This document shows positions 1-12,881 of a DNA stretch of 64,000 nt, piece after piece. The translations under genes were made by a program, and so were the position numbers. How positions within the stretch are numbered: the first letter of the stretch is position 1; each line of letters starts with the position of its first letter. The stretch spans positions 123,949 through 187,948 of the forward strand of contig JAFEFO010000028.1 of assembly GCA_018240565.1 (NCBI GenBank), in the 5' to 3' direction. This stretch comes from Pseudomonadota bacterium (GTDB lineage: Bacteria; Pseudomonadota; Gammaproteobacteria; Xanthomonadales; Rhodanobacteraceae). Under the pieces are notes generated by a model. That model saw only the letters and a list, made by a program, of their open reading frames with translations, was not told the origin of the DNA and searched no databases.

Positions 1-882
1 GCGATCTGCCGCGTCTGGCCAGCAACTGGCGCAGCACGGAAACCTTGCCGGACTACCTGCGTCGCAACGGCATCGTCGCCATCGCGCAGATCGACACGCG
101 CCGGCTCACGCGCATCCTGCGCGAAAGCGGTGCGCAGAACGGTTGCATCATGGCGGGCGAGGGTGCGTCGGCAGAAGCCGCGCTGGCCGCCGCGCGCGCG
201 TTCCCGGGCTTGAACGGCATGGACCTGGCCAAGGTCGTGTGCACGCCGAAAAAGTATACATTCGCCGAGGGCAGCTACGATCTCGACACGTGTGGGTTCG
301 GCAAACCTGCGCGCAAGTACCGCGTCGCCGCCTACGACTTCGGCGTCAAGACCAACATCCTGCGCCTGCTTGCCGACCGCGGTTGCGAAGTGACCGTGCT
401 GCCGGCGCAGACTCCGGCTGCCGAAGCATTGGCACTTAAACCCGATGGCGTGTTCTTGTCCAATGGCCCCGGCGATCCGGCCGCCTGCGACTACGCGATT
501 GCCGCGACGCGCGAGTTCATTGCGAAGAAGATTCCATTGTTCGGCATCTGCCTCGGTCACCAGCTCATGGGCCTGGCGCTTGGTGCGAAGACCTTGAAGA
601 TGAAGTTCGGCCACCACGGCGCGAATCATCCCGTGAAGGATCACGACGATGGCCGCGTGCTGGTCACGTCGCAGAACCACGGCTTCGCAGTCGATCCGGC
701 GACTTTGCCGAAGAATGCGCGCGTGACCCACACCTCGTTGTTCGACGGCTCGTTGCAGGGCTTTGCGTTGACCGACGCGCCGGCATTCTGCTTCCAGGGC
801 CACCCGGAAGCCTCGCCCGGTCCGCACGACATCGGCTACCTGTTCGACCGTTTCGCGACACTCATGGACAAGGTCCGCACGC

Positions 883-890
<8 letters not shown>
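1..890 (+). CDS. carA: Carbamoyl-phosphate synthase small (glutaminase) subunit, 3' part
   Basis: This is the 3' portion of carA, open at the window start (reading frame from base 3). The product hydrolyses glutamine and passes ammonia to CarB for carbamoyl phosphate, the shared precursor of pyrimidines and arginine. The visible part holds the end of the N-terminal CarA domain and a complete class I glutamine amidotransferase domain. The nucleophile Cys lies in [10 protein letters not shown] (codon 549-551), and the His/Glu pair is in [12 protein letters not shown] near the C-terminus. The stop overlaps the carB start by 8 bases, so the two subunits are probably translationally coupled. The true start lies outside the window. 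Confidence 0.97.
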
Positions 891-4112
<3,222 letters not shown>

Positions 4113-4128
<16 letters not shown>

Positions 4129-4255
4129 CTACTGTGCTCGGCAGCTAGCGCGCCGGCGGTGCTCGGAATCCTCATGTACATTTGAGTACACTCCGGTTCC
4201 TGCGCTCCGGCGACGCGCGATCTGCCTTCGCTCGCAACGCCAATTCGCAGGCTCC
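4113..4255. repeat. Inverted repeat spanning the carB stop and the greA leader
   Basis: A perfect 14-base inverted repeat: GGAGCCTGCGAATT at 4113-4126, overlapping the carB stop, and AATTCGCAGGCTCC at 4242-4255, just ahead of the greA ribosome site. The roughly 115 bases between contain a smaller inverted pair, TGTAC (4176-4180) and GTACA (4187-4191). The arms could fold a long transcript hairpin or mark the ends of a small non-coding element. There is no T-run after the right arm, so a classical terminator is not supported. Confidence 0.6.
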
Positions 4256-4289
4256 GAAAACACTGAGAAGAAGTCATGAAGGACAGAGA

Positions 4290-4769
4290 ATGAAACGCGC
4301 ACCGCTGACCGCCAAGGGCGCCGAGCGCCTGCGCGCCGAAGTCGAACGCCTCAAGTCCATCGAGCGCCCGCGCATCATCGCCGCGATTGCCGAGGCGCGG
4401 GCGCACGGTGACCTGAGCGAAAACGCGGAATACCACGCCGCGCGCGAACAGCAAAGCTTCCTCGAGGGCCGCATCAAGGAACTCGAAGCCGGTCTTTCCT
4501 ACGCCGAAGTCATCGACGTGGCGCGCCTGAATCCGAACGGCAAGGTTGTCTTCGGCGCAACCGTGGAACTGCTCGACGAATCCAGCGACAGCCAGGTCAC
4601 CTACCAGATCGTCGGCGACCTCGAAGCCGACATCAAGCAGCGCCTGATCGCGGTCAATTCGCCGCTGGCGCGCGCGCTGATCGGCAAGAGCGAAGGCGAC
4701 AGCTTCGAGTTCCAGGCGCCCAACGGCATGAAGTGCTACGAGATCCTCACCGTCAGCTACAAGGCCTGA
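4290..4769 (+). CDS. greA: Transcription elongation factor GreA
   Basis: GreA enters the RNA polymerase secondary channel and stimulates cleavage of backtracked transcripts. The product is 159 residues, the usual length. The N-terminal coiled coil carries the acidic tip in [20 protein letters not shown] (about residues 36-55). The C-terminal FKBP-like domain ends in the typical [20 protein letters not shown] stretch. The start at 4290 is chosen because an AAGGA ribosome site sits 6 bases upstream (4279-4283). A longer in-frame opening from 4182 would only translate the repeat element between carB and greA. Confidence 0.96.
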   Translation: MKRAPLTAKGAERLRAEVERLKSIERPRIIAAIAEARAHGDLSENAEYHAAREQQSFLEGRIKELEAGLSYAEVIDVARLNPNGKVVFGATVELLDESSDSQVTYQIVGDLEADIKQRLIAVNSPLARALIGKSEGDSFEFQAPNGMKCYEILTVSYKA

Positions 4770-4781
4770 GCGCCGGCGCGC

Positions 4782-5651
4782 ATGGCCGCGTTGACGCTGC
4801 TCCTGCCTGATCTGGCACGCGTGGAGCGCAGGCCGCCCCTGCCGTTGTGGCTGGCGCGCGGCGATCGCTTGCCGGATTCCGGCGCCGGCCGCGACGTCGC
4901 CTTGCGCGAATGTTTCGAATTCATCGGCACCGGCGTACCCGTGGCGGCGTTGACGCACGCGCTCGACGCGGGCGATGACGCTTCGGCGACATGGCTGCGC
5001 GCCGATCCGGCGTATGCGATGGTCGATGCGGTGACCGCGCGCCTGATGGCCTGCGGCGACATCGGCCTGTCGCGCGAGGAAAGCGATGAACTGGCGCGTG
5101 CGTTGCGCCCGTTGTTTGGCGATGCCGGATTTCCGCTCGATGCGGTGCGGCCGGATCGCTGGTACCTGCGCGGCCCGAGTGAAGCGCGTCTGCCCGCGTT
5201 CGCCGATCCGGCGCAGGTGCTTGGCGATGACCTGATGCGGCATCTGCCACGCGGCGACAACGAACGCCAATGGCGCAGCCTGTTCAACGAGGCGCAGGTG
5301 ATCCTGCACAACCATCCCGTGAATGCACGCAGGGTTGAACGTGGCCAGATTCCCGCGAACAGCCTGTGGTTCTGGGGCGCCGGCAAGCTGCCGGAGTGGG
5401 TGCGTACGCGGTTCGGCGCGGTGGCCAGCAGCGATCCTGTCGTCATTGCGCTGGCGAAAGTGGCGAAGGTTTCAGTCGTCGACGCACACGTTGCATTGGC
5501 GAAGACCGATGCGGATATTCTCCTCGACACGGCGGCGATTCCCGAAATCAACGCGCGCCGGACTACATCCATTGATCTGAAATTCGGCAGCGGTGAACGC
5601 GTTCGCTACCAGCCTTCGCATCGCTGGCGCATCTGGCGGCGGGTGCGTTGA
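4782..5651 (+). CDS. rpfE: RpfE-like protein
   Basis: A 289-residue cytoplasmic protein with no signal peptide or membrane segment. Position between greA and recJ matches rpfE in the Xanthomonas rpf cluster, where it is listed as a regulatory protein related to phosphoglycerate-mutase-like proteins. Its biochemical role is not established. The central HLPRGDNERQWRSLFNEAQV and the following PANSLWFWGAGKLPEWV are the likely conserved blocks. The latter resembles the NSLWFWGGG motif typical of this family. The stop TGA overlaps the recJ ATG (TGATG, 5649-5653), pointing to coupled translation. The name rests on synteny plus the family motif. Confidence 0.7.
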   Translation: MAALTLLLPDLARVERRPPLPLWLARGDRLPDSGAGRDVALRECFEFIGTGVPVAALTHALDAGDDASATWLRADPAYAMVDAVTARLMACGDIGLSREESDELARALRPLFGDAGFPLDAVRPDRWYLRGPSEARLPAFADPAQVLGDDLMRHLPRGDNERQWRSLFNEAQVILHNHPVNARRVERGQIPANSLWFWGAGKLPEWVRTRFGAVASSDPVVIALAKVAKVSVVDAHVALAKTDADILLDTAAIPEINARRTTSIDLKFGSGERVRYQPSHRWRIWRRVR

Positions 5652-7378
5652 TGCAGCCGCGCATCGTACGCCGGGAAGTTCCGGGAATTGACGTTGATTG
5701 GCCGGCGCACATCCATGCTGTACTTCGCCGCGTCTTTACCGCGCGCGGCATCATCTCGCCGGATGAAATCGACCATCGCCTTGCAGGACTGTTGCCGCCA
5801 ACCTTTGCCAGCATGGATCGCGCCTGCGACATACTCGAAGCCGCGATCCGCGACGATGCGCGCATGGTCATCGTCGGCGATTTCGATTGTGACGGCGCCA
5901 CCGGCACAGCGGTCGCGGTGCGCGGGCTGCGGCTGCTCGGCGCACGCAATGTCCGCTATGCCGTGCCCAATCGCATGCGCCATGGCTATGGATTGAGTCC
6001 GGCGATCGTCGAGGAGTTGCTGCCGCGCAAGCCCGATGTGCTGGTCACGGTGGACAATGGCATTGCCGCGCATGCCGGTGTCGCTGCCGCCAAGGCACAC
6101 GGCATGCGCGTGATCGTGACCGATCATCATTTGCCGGGATCGACGCTGCCGGCTGCGGACGCCATCGTCAATCCGTGCGTATCGGGCGATCAGTTTCCGA
6201 GCAAGGCGCTTGCGGGCGTGGGTGTGGTGTTCTATGTGCTGCTCGCGTTGCGCACTCGCATGCGCGAGTCCGGGCAATTTGCAGTCGGCAAAGAACCCGA
6301 CCTTTCCGTGCTGCTGGACCTGGTTGCGCTCGGCACTGTCGCCGACCTGGTGCCGTTGGATCGAAACAATCGCATCCTCGTCGAGGCCGGTTTGAAGCGA
6401 ATTCGCGCAGGTCGGGCGTGTGTTGGCATCGCGGCCTTGCTTGCCTGTGGCAAGCGCGACGCCAAGCGTGCGGTCGCCAGCGATCTGGGGTTCGTCGCCG
6501 GTCCGCGCCTCAATGCGGCAGGGCGACTGGAGGACATGACGCTCGGCATCGAGTGCCTGCTCACGGACGATACCGCGCGCGCGTTCGCGCTGGCAGAACG
6601 GTTGTCCGCAATCAACGCCGAACGCCGCGAATTGCAGGACGGCATGACCGCGCAGGCGCAGGCGTTCGTTGCCGAGTGGATTTCCTCGCGTGGCGACGGC
6701 GCGCTGCCACACGGCGTCGTACTGTTCGACCCGGGCTGGCATCAGGGCGTGGTGGGACTGGTGGCATCCCGGCTCAAGGAGACGCTGCATCGCCCGGTGT
6801 TTGCGTGTGCCCTGGCGGATCCGCATTCCGCCGAGATCAAGGCGTCGGGCCGATCGATTCCCGGTTTCCACCTGCGCGACGCACTTGCCGAAATCGACGC
6901 GCGCCACCCCGGCCTGATTCCGCGCTTCGGCGGGCACGCCATGGCGGCGGGCCTGAGCCTGGATCGTGCCGATCTGGACGCCTTCAGCGCCGCCTTCGAT
7001 GCGGTCGCGCGGGCACGTCTCGCGCCGGAAATGCTCGAGGCGGTCATGCTGACGGATGGCGAGCTGGATGCCGGCGATTTCACGCTCGATCTCGCGCATC
7101 AGCTGCGCTACGCGGGGCCCTGGGGACAGGCGTTTCCCGAGCCGGTGTTCGAGGGCGAGTTCGCCGTCGAATCGTGGAAAGTCGTGGGCGAGCGCCATCT
7201 CAAACTGATGTTGCGCCAGCCCGGCTGCAGTGAGCTTTTGGATGCCATCGCTTTCGGTGCCTACGCGGGCGAACCACCGGCGTCGCGCTTGCGTGCCGTG
7301 TACGCACTCGACGTCAACGAATGGAACGGCAGGCAGTCGTTGCAGATGCTTGTCCTGCACTTGCAACCATGCGACTGA
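5651..7378 (+). CDS. recJ: Single-stranded-DNA-specific exonuclease RecJ
   Basis: 5'-3' single-strand DNA exonuclease of the DHH superfamily, acting in RecF-pathway recombination and mismatch repair. The product is 575 residues, near the family norm. DHH motifs are clear: VIVGDFDCDGATGTAVAV (about residues 72-89), VTVDNGIAAHAGV, VIVTDHHLPG with the metal-binding DHH, and DLVALGTVADLVPL. The DHHA1 part has FGGHAMAAGLSL. ATG 5651 is preferred over TTG 5648 because it overlaps the upstream stop in a TGATG junction. It lies in the conserved xanthomonad order greA-rpfE-recJ-prfB-lysS. Confidence 0.96.
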   Translation: MQPRIVRREVPGIDVDWPAHIHAVLRRVFTARGIISPDEIDHRLAGLLPPTFASMDRACDILEAAIRDDARMVIVGDFDCDGATGTAVAVRGLRLLGARNVRYAVPNRMRHGYGLSPAIVEELLPRKPDVLVTVDNGIAAHAGVAAAKAHGMRVIVTDHHLPGSTLPAADAIVNPCVSGDQFPSKALAGVGVVFYVLLALRTRMRESGQFAVGKEPDLSVLLDLVALGTVADLVPLDRNNRILVEAGLKRIRAGRACVGIAALLACGKRDAKRAVASDLGFVAGPRLNAAGRLEDMTLGIECLLTDDTARAFALAERLSAINAERRELQDGMTAQAQAFVAEWISSRGDGALPHGVVLFDPGWHQGVVGLVASRLKETLHRPVFACALADPHSAEIKASGRSIPGFHLRDALAEIDARHPGLIPRFGGHAMAAGLSLDRADLDAFSAAFDAVARARLAPEMLEAVMLTDGELDAGDFTLDLAHQLRYAGPWGQAFPEPVFEGEFAVESWKVVGERHLKLMLRQPGCSELLDAIAFGAYAGEPPASRLRAVYALDVNEWNGRQSLQMLVLHLQPCD

Positions 7379-7424
7379 ACGGCGCTTTTGCTAACATTGC
7401 ACGCCTTCTGCCATTCCCAAGAAC

Positions 7425-8550
7425 ATGATCGAGACCAATCCCATCGCCCACCGTATTGCCGACCTGTCTGGCCGACTCGCGTCGTTACGGGGGTATCTTT
7501 GACTACGATGCCAAGCGCGAGCGCCTGGAAGAAGTAAGCCGGGAACTCGAAAACCCGAACATCTGGGACAACCCGGAGCGTGCGCAGCAACTGGGCCGCG
7601 AACGCGCCCAGCTCGACAAGATCGTCAATGGCATCCGCAACCTGACCGACGGTCTGAGCGGCGCCGACGAGTTGCTGCAACTGGCGGCGGCCGAGAACGA
7701 CGAAGGCACGGCGCAGGCCGTGTCCGATGACGTGGATTCGCTGGCGGCGAAAGTCGAGGCATTGGAATTCCAGCGCATGTTCTCGGGCAAGATGGATTCG
7801 CACAACGCCTTTGTCGACGTGCAGGCCGGCGCCGGTGGCACCGAGGCGCAGGATTGGGCCGAGATGCTGCTGCGCATGTACCTGCGTTGGGCCGAAGCGC
7901 GCGGCTGGAAAACCGAACTGCTGGAAGTCTCGGCCGGCGAAGTCGCCGGCATCAAGAGCGCGACGTTTCGCGTCGAAGGAGACTACGCCTACGGCTGGCT
8001 CAAGACCGAGATTGGCGTGCATCGACTGGTGCGCAAGTCGCCGTTTGATTCCGACAACCGTCGGCACACGTCATTTTCGTCGATCTTCGTCTCGCCGGAA
8101 GTCGACGACGATATCGACATTGAGATCAATCCGGCGGACTTGAAGACCGACGTGTATCGATCCTCCGGCGCGGGCGGCCAGCACGTCAACAAGACCGAAT
8201 CCGCCGTGCGCATCACGCATGTGCCGAGCGGCATCGTGGTAGCGTGCCAGACCGAGCGCAGCCAGCATGCCAACCGCGACCGCGCGATGAAGATGCTCAA
8301 GGCCAAGCTCTACGAGATGGAAGTGCAAAAGCGCAACGCCGAGAAGGACAAGCTCGAAGCGACGAAATCCGACATCGGCTGGGGCAGCCAGATCCGCAAC
8401 TACGTGCTCGATCAGTCGCGCATCAAGGACCTGCGCACCGGCATCGAGCGCACGGATACGCAAAAGGTGCTCGACGGCGATCTCGACGGATTCATCGAGG
8501 CCAGCCTGAAGGCCGGACTCGAAGCGGGCGCCAAGCGCATCGACGCATAA
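7425..8550 (+). CDS. prfB: Peptide chain release factor 2 (programmed +1 frameshift)
   Basis: RF2 recognises UGA and UAA and releases the peptide from the ribosome. The gene is read in two frames: 25 codons from ATG 7425 up to CTT 7497-7499, then an in-frame TGA at 7500-7502. A +1 slip continues with GAC at 7501 to the stop at 8550, giving 374 residues in all. The peptide-release loop GGQ is present in [20 protein letters not shown]. This is the normal autoregulated arrangement of prfB, not a damaged gene: low RF2 favours slippage and so more RF2. Confidence 0.96.
7485..7503 (+). promoter_or_regulatory. prfB programmed frameshift site
   Basis: The bases around 7488-7503 read CGG GGG TAT CTT TGA C, the classic RF2 recoding site. 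A G-rich Shine-Dalgarno-like stretch lies a few bases before the slippery CTT-T, followed by TGA in a C context, which terminates poorly. The zero frame stops at 7502 and the +1 frame is open for 349 codons afterwards. Confidence 0.95.
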
Positions 8551-8562
8551 CGGGAAAGCGAC

Positions 8563-10080
8563 ATGACGCACGACAATCTGCCGCAAGACGAAAGCAAGCC
8601 TGACGAAAACAAGCTCATCGCCGAGCGCCGCGAAAAACTACGCGCGCTGCGCGGACAGGGCATCGCGTTCCCGAACGATTTTGCACCGGATGCCTTCGCC
8701 GGCGATTTGCAACGCGAGTTCGAGGGCAAGGATGCAGCCGCAATCGAAGCCACCGCACGCCGCGTAAGCGTCGCTGGACGCATGTTGCTCAAGCGCGGGC
8801 AGGGCAAGGTCAGCTTCGTGCAGATCCAGGACATGACGGGGCGCATCCAGTTGTTCGTGCAGGCGAATGCGCTGGGCGATACCTACGAGGCATTCAAGGG
8901 CTGGGACATCGGCGACATCGTCGGCGCGCAAGGCCTGCTCATGCGCACCAAGACCGGCGAGTTGTCGGTCAAGGTCGAAACCCTGCGCCTGCTGACGAAG
9001 GCGCTGCGCCCATTGCCGGACAAGTTCCATGGCTTGGCCGATGTCGAACAACGCTATCGCCAGCGTTACGTGGATTTGATCGTCACGCCAGAATCGCGGC
9101 GTGCGTTCGAGCTGCGCTCAAGGGCGATCGGTTTCATCCGCCAATGGATGGAAGCGCCGCCGCGGCGATTCATGGAAGTGGAAACGCCGATGATGCACGT
9201 CATCCCCGGCGGCGCCACCGCGCGGCCGTTCAAGACCCATCACAACGCACTGGACATCGACCTGTACCTGCGCGTGGCGCCGGAGCTGTATCTCAAACGC
9301 CTCGTGGTTGGCGGCTTCGATCGCGTCTACGAGATCAACCGCAATTTCCGCAACGAAGGCGTGTCGACGCGGCACAATCCCGAATTCACCATGCTCGAGT
9401 CGTACCAGGCCTACGCGACCTACAACGAGGTGATGGACCTGACCGAAGGCATGATCCGCGAGACGGCCAAGGCCACGCTCGGCAGGACCGCGCTGACCTG
9501 GGAAGGGCGCGACATCGATGTCGGTGCGCCGTTCCGGCGTTGGCGCATGGATGAGGCAGTACTCGAACACAATCCGGAAATCCACCGCGAGGACATCCGC
9601 GACGTCGCGGCGATGCGCGCGCACTGCGCGCGCCTGAAGGTGCCGGTCAAGCCCGACTACGGCTGGGGCAAGCTGCTGCTCGCCGTCTTCGAGCACACCG
9701 TAGAGCACACGCTGGTGCAGCCGACCTTCATCACTGCGCACCCGACCGAAGTTTCGCCGCTGGCACGCGCCAATGATTCTGATCGGGAAGTGACCGACCG
9801 CTTCGAGCTTTTCATCGGCGGCAAGGAAATCGCGAACGGATTTTCCGAATTGAACGATCCGGAAGACCAGGCCGAGCGCTTCCGCGCCCAGGTCGCCGCC
9901 AAGGATTCTGGCGACGACGAGGCCATGCACTTCGACGCCGACTACATCCGTGCGCTGGAAGTGGGCATGCCGCCAACCGGCGGGCTGGGCGTGGGCATCG
10001 ATCGGCTGGTGATGCTGCTCGCCGACGTACCGTCGATCCGTGACGTGCTGCTGTTCCCGTACATGCGGCCGGAAGTCTGA
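8563..10080 (+). CDS. lysS: Lysyl-tRNA synthetase (class II)
   Basis: Charges tRNA-Lys with lysine. The product is 505 residues, typical for class II LysRS. The N-terminal OB-fold anticodon domain covers about 60-165 ([20 protein letters not shown]). Motif 2 is in [20 protein letters not shown] (about 254-273), and motif 3 is [20 protein letters not shown] near the C-terminus. It follows prfB by 12 bases, the same prfB-lysS pair as in many gammaproteobacteria. The start at 8563 has a weak GGGAAAG ribosome site upstream. Confidence 0.97.
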   Translation: MTHDNLPQDESKPDENKLIAERREKLRALRGQGIAFPNDFAPDAFAGDLQREFEGKDAAAIEATARRVSVAGRMLLKRGQGKVSFVQIQDMTGRIQLFVQANALGDTYEAFKGWDIGDIVGAQGLLMRTKTGELSVKVETLRLLTKALRPLPDKFHGLADVEQRYRQRYVDLIVTPESRRAFELRSRAIGFIRQWMEAPPRRFMEVETPMMHVIPGGATARPFKTHHNALDIDLYLRVAPELYLKRLVVGGFDRVYEINRNFRNEGVSTRHNPEFTMLESYQAYATYNEVMDLTEGMIRETAKATLGRTALTWEGRDIDVGAPFRRWRMDEAVLEHNPEIHREDIRDVAAMRAHCARLKVPVKPDYGWGKLLLAVFEHTVEHTLVQPTFITAHPTEVSPLARANDSDREVTDRFELFIGGKEIANGFSELNDPEDQAERFRAQVAAKDSGDDEAMHFDADYIRALEVGMPPTGGLGVGIDRLVMLLADVPSIRDVLLFPYMRPEV

Positions 10081-10114
10081 AAAAGCGTCTATCTTTCCGC
10101 CGCTTGCCGGACTG

Positions 10115-10133
10115 TTGTGATAAAGTGTCACAA
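10115..10133. promoter_or_regulatory. Operator-like inverted repeat upstream of rpfG
   Basis: TTGTGA (10115-10120) and TCACAA (10128-10133) form a perfect 6-base inverted repeat with a 7-base spacer, in the 124-base gap between lysS and rpfG. The half-sites resemble CRP/Clp sites, but the spacing is one base longer than the usual TGTGA-N6-TCACA. A regulator site for the rpfG-rpfF operon is plausible but unproven. Confidence 0.4.
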
Positions 10134-10204
10134 GTGGCGTCAGGGGCGCCCATGGATCGATTCGTCGGTCCGGATACGCCTGCGATTTTGCGGAGACGCC
10201 TGAC

Positions 10205-11242
10205 GTGAACGTACTTATCGTCGACGACCAGCAATCTGCCCGGATGATGGCCCGGGAGGTGATCGAGCAGATCAATCCCATCATCGATGTGACGGACTTC
10301 GAAGATCCGATCGAAGCCTTGTCCTGGTCGGATCGCAACAAGGTCGACCTGCTCCTGCTCGATTACCGCATGCCCGGCATGGATGGGCTCGAATTCGCAC
10401 GCCAATTCCGCTCGACGCTGGGCAAGCGTGACGTTCCCATCGTCCTCATCAGCATTGTCGGCGACGAACCCGTGCGCAATGTCGCGCTCGAATCCGGAGT
10501 CATTGACTTCCTGGTCAAGCCGGTCAAGCCGCGCGAACTGGGTGCGCGCTGCCGCAACCTGCTGCGCTTGCGCCAGCAAGGCGAAAGCCTGAAGGATCGC
10601 GCGCAATCGCTCGAACGCCAGGTATTCGAGGGGCTGCGTGAAGTCGAAGAGCGCGAACGCGAGATGTTGTACCGCCTTGCGCGTGCGATCGAGTTCCGTG
10701 ATTTCGGCACCGGCGCGCACCTGGTGCGCATGGCGCGTTTTGCGGGACTGATTGCCGAACGCCTGTGCCTGCCGGAAGAAGACGTGCGCATGCTCGAACT
10801 GGCCGCGCCCTTGCATGACATTGGCAAGATCGGCGTGCCCGATGCCATCCTGCTCAAGCGCGCGAACCTGAGCGAGGAGGAAACGGCGGTGATGCGCAAG
10901 CACCCGCAGATCGGATACGAAATCCTGCGCGATAGCCAAAGCCGGTTCGTGCAATTGGGCGCAACCGTGGCATTGCGCCATCACGAGCGTTGGGACGGCA
11001 GTGGATATCCGGATGGCTTGCGCGGGACGCAAATCCCATTGCCAGCACGCATCGTCGCCGTGGCGGATGCATTCGATGCGCTGATTTCCGAGCGTCCCTA
11101 CAAGCCGGCCTGGTCGCTCGCGCAAGCCAGCGATTGGCTGCGCCAGCACAGCGGGACACTGTTTGACCCGGCCTGCGTGGAAGCCCTGTTGCGCGACCCA
11201 ATGTCGGTGGAGCAGATCAGTCGAATCCAGAAAGTGCCATGA
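10205..11242 (+). CDS. rpfG: Two-component response regulator with HD-GYP phosphodiesterase, RpfG
   Basis: Receiver domain at residues 1-120 with phospho-acceptor Asp53 (LLLDYRMPGMDG) and Lys105 (FLVKPVKP). It is followed by a linker helix and an HD-GYP domain (about 150-340) with LHDIGKIGVPD (His204-Asp205) and HHERWDGSGYPDG (GYP at 267-269). In the family this hydrolyses c-di-GMP once phosphorylated by RpfC. The start is GTG 10205, with GGAG at 10192-10195. The 345 residues are a little shorter than Xanthomonas RpfG, mainly at the N-terminus. Here it heads a run with ACP, ketosynthase and rpfF, rather than following rpfC as in Xanthomonas. Confidence 0.9.
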   Translation: MNVLIVDDQQSARMMAREVIEQINPIIDVTDFEDPIEALSWSDRNKVDLLLLDYRMPGMDGLEFARQFRSTLGKRDVPIVLISIVGDEPVRNVALESGVIDFLVKPVKPRELGARCRNLLRLRQQGESLKDRAQSLERQVFEGLREVEEREREMLYRLARAIEFRDFGTGAHLVRMARFAGLIAERLCLPEEDVRMLELAAPLHDIGKIGVPDAILLKRANLSEEETAVMRKHPQIGYEILRDSQSRFVQLGATVALRHHERWDGSGYPDGLRGTQIPLPARIVAVADAFDALISERPYKPAWSLAQASDWLRQHSGTLFDPACVEALLRDPMSVEQISRIQKVP

Positions 11243-11308
11243 TGGCTGACGCTCGCGCACTCGCACTTCATTTCTCGCATTTCATTTGATCAAGACAGGG
11301 GAGAACGA

Positions 11309-11569
11309 ATGATGGGAACGCTCGATCCCACGCAGGTCGAACCGATGGTGGTCGACTTTCTGAGTGAACGCTTCGAATTGCCGCGCGAACGCCTCGGCAG
11401 TCAGACCGCGCTGCGCGACCTTGGTCTGGACTCGATCCTGATGCTCGACGTCATGCTCGACGTGGAAGACCGCCTGGGCATCAAATTGCGCGATTTGTCG
11501 ATGCCGCCGAATCCGAAGGTTGGCGACATCACGGCGCTCGTCCAGCGCAACCTCGCCGCCGGAGCCTGA
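11309..11569 (+). CDS. Acyl carrier protein in the DSF locus
   Basis: A discrete 86-residue acyl carrier protein. Ser42 in LGLDSILMLDVMLDVEDRLG is the predicted 4'-phosphopantetheine attachment site (DSx motif followed by the acidic helix II). A strong AGGGGAG ribosome site (11297-11303) serves ATG 11309 or the adjacent ATG 11312. It lies 66 bases after rpfG, and the ketosynthase start follows its stop by one base. It is not in a fatty-acid operon (no fabD, fabG or fabF around it), so it is unlikely to be the housekeeping AcpP. I infer that it carries the acyl chain used by the neighbouring ketosynthase and RpfF. Confidence 0.88.
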   Translation: MMGTLDPTQVEPMVVDFLSERFELPRERLGSQTALRDLGLDSILMLDVMLDVEDRLGIKLRDLSMPPNPKVGDITALVQRNLAAGA

Positions 11570-11570
11570 C

Positions 11571-12812
11571 TTGCGCGAGCCCCGCGATGTTGTCGTCACC
11601 GGCATTGGCGTGCTGTCGCCGATCGGTATCGGTGTGGACGAACTGTTTGGGCATCTGCGCGAGAACCGCTCGGGAATCCGTCTTTGGGAGGCGCCGGAAC
11701 ATGGCATGCGGTTGCCTGCAGGCGTGATTGAGCGCGATTTTGCCGGCGAGTTCAGCAAACTCGAACTGCCGTACCTGGATCGTTGCAGCCAGTTGGCGGT
11801 ACTGGCCGCGCGACAGGCAACCGAAGACGCCGGGATGCAAACGTTCGACCACCTCGGGCGGCGTGCCGGACTGTATTACGGCTCGGTCAGGGGAGGAGTG
11901 AAGACCGAACACGATTGGGTGCTTCAGTTCTTCAACGAACACAAACCGTATGCGCGGCCTTACACCCTGATGGCCTGCATGTTGAATGCGCCCGCCGCGC
12001 ACGTCTCGATTCGCCACCAGATACTTGGCCCTGTGAATACGCACAGCAGCGCCTGTACGTCGTCGGGCGCGGCCATTGGTGATGCGTTTCGATCGATCAG
12101 GGATGGCTACATCGATGTCGCACTGGCTGGCGGTGCGGAGTCGGCCTTGACGCCGGCTTTCCTGGCTTGCTGGGGCGGACTGCGTGCACTGGCGGGAGTG
12201 GATCCCACGGACGTCAGCCGCAGTTGTCGGCCGTTTTCGAAGGATCGCACCGGCCTCGTGCTTTCCGAAGGGTCGGTATTCCTGGTGCTCGAGAGCCGTG
12301 CGCATGCCCTCGCGCGCGGAGCCAAGATCTATTGCCGGATCGGCGGTTACGGCATTGCCTCGGATGGCTACCACATCGGCTCGCCAAAGACCGAAGGGCA
12401 GGTCGCCGCGCTGCATGCCGCGTTGGCGGACGCTGGCCTGGATGCCGAGGACATCGACTATCTGAATGCGCACGCCACGGCGACGGCGGGTGGCGACCCG
12501 GTGGAAGCGCAAGCGATCCGTACGGTTTTCGAACGCGTTCCGGTGAGCTCGACCAAGGCCATACACGGGCATCTGCTGGGTGCCGCCAGCGCGATCGAAA
12601 TGACGATTGCGATTCTTGCGATAGACCGCTCGTTCATTCCGGCGACGGCGTTCTTGGAAGAGGTGGACCCGGCCTGCGATTTGAATCATGTCGCCAAGAT
12701 GCCGTTGTTTGATCGACGCGTGCGCCACGCGATGTCACTGTCGGCAGGTTTTGGCGGCACAAATGTTGCTTTGATCGTTTCCGATTGTCCGGACTTACGG
12801 CGAAAAGCCTGA
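11571..12812 (+). CDS. Beta-ketoacyl-ACP synthase (KAS I/II type) in the DSF locus
   Basis: A 413-residue thiolase-fold condensing enzyme, the length of FabF. The catalytic triad is intact: Cys162 in SSACTSSGAA, His301 in LNAHATATAGGDP and His334 in AIHGHLLGAAS. The sequences around them differ from canonical FabF (ACTSSG for ACATG, AHATAT for AHGTST), marking a divergent subgroup. TTG 11571 is chosen as start because GGAG (11561-11564) sits 6 bases upstream and the length then fits. The alternative TTG 11520 overlaps the ACP gene. It should extend an acyl chain on an ACP by two carbons, and its position between ACP and rpfF suggests a role in signal precursor supply. Confidence 0.88.
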   Translation: MREPRDVVVTGIGVLSPIGIGVDELFGHLRENRSGIRLWEAPEHGMRLPAGVIERDFAGEFSKLELPYLDRCSQLAVLAARQATEDAGMQTFDHLGRRAGLYYGSVRGGVKTEHDWVLQFFNEHKPYARPYTLMACMLNAPAAHVSIRHQILGPVNTHSSACTSSGAAIGDAFRSIRDGYIDVALAGGAESALTPAFLACWGGLRALAGVDPTDVSRSCRPFSKDRTGLVLSEGSVFLVLESRAHALARGAKIYCRIGGYGIASDGYHIGSPKTEGQVAALHAALADAGLDAEDIDYLNAHATATAGGDPVEAQAIRTVFERVPVSSTKAIHGHLLGAASAIEMTIAILAIDRSFIPATAFLEEVDPACDLNHVAKMPLFDRRVRHAMSLSAGFGGTNVALIVSDCPDLRRKA

Positions 12813-12881
12813 ATCACTCCTGATCTGATGTATACAATGCGGTCGCCACATCGTCGTGGCAGCGCATTGGAGTACCAGATC

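Noticed and set aside
4182..4289. N-terminal extension of GreA
   Set aside because: It would translate the carB-greA repeat element. The family length and the AAGGA site support 4290.
7425..7502. prfB as a disrupted gene because of the early in-frame TGA
   Set aside because: The stop is the known RF2 frameshift site, with the G-rich spacer and CTT TGA C context in place.
10115..10133. A confident CRP/Clp binding site
   Set aside because: The half-sites fit but the spacer is 7 rather than 6 bases, so only an operator-like inverted repeat is reported.
12828..12881. N-terminal extension of RpfF from ATG 12828
   Set aside because: ATG 12882 has a better ribosome site and gives the family length. 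The extension covers an AT-rich, promoter-like stretch.
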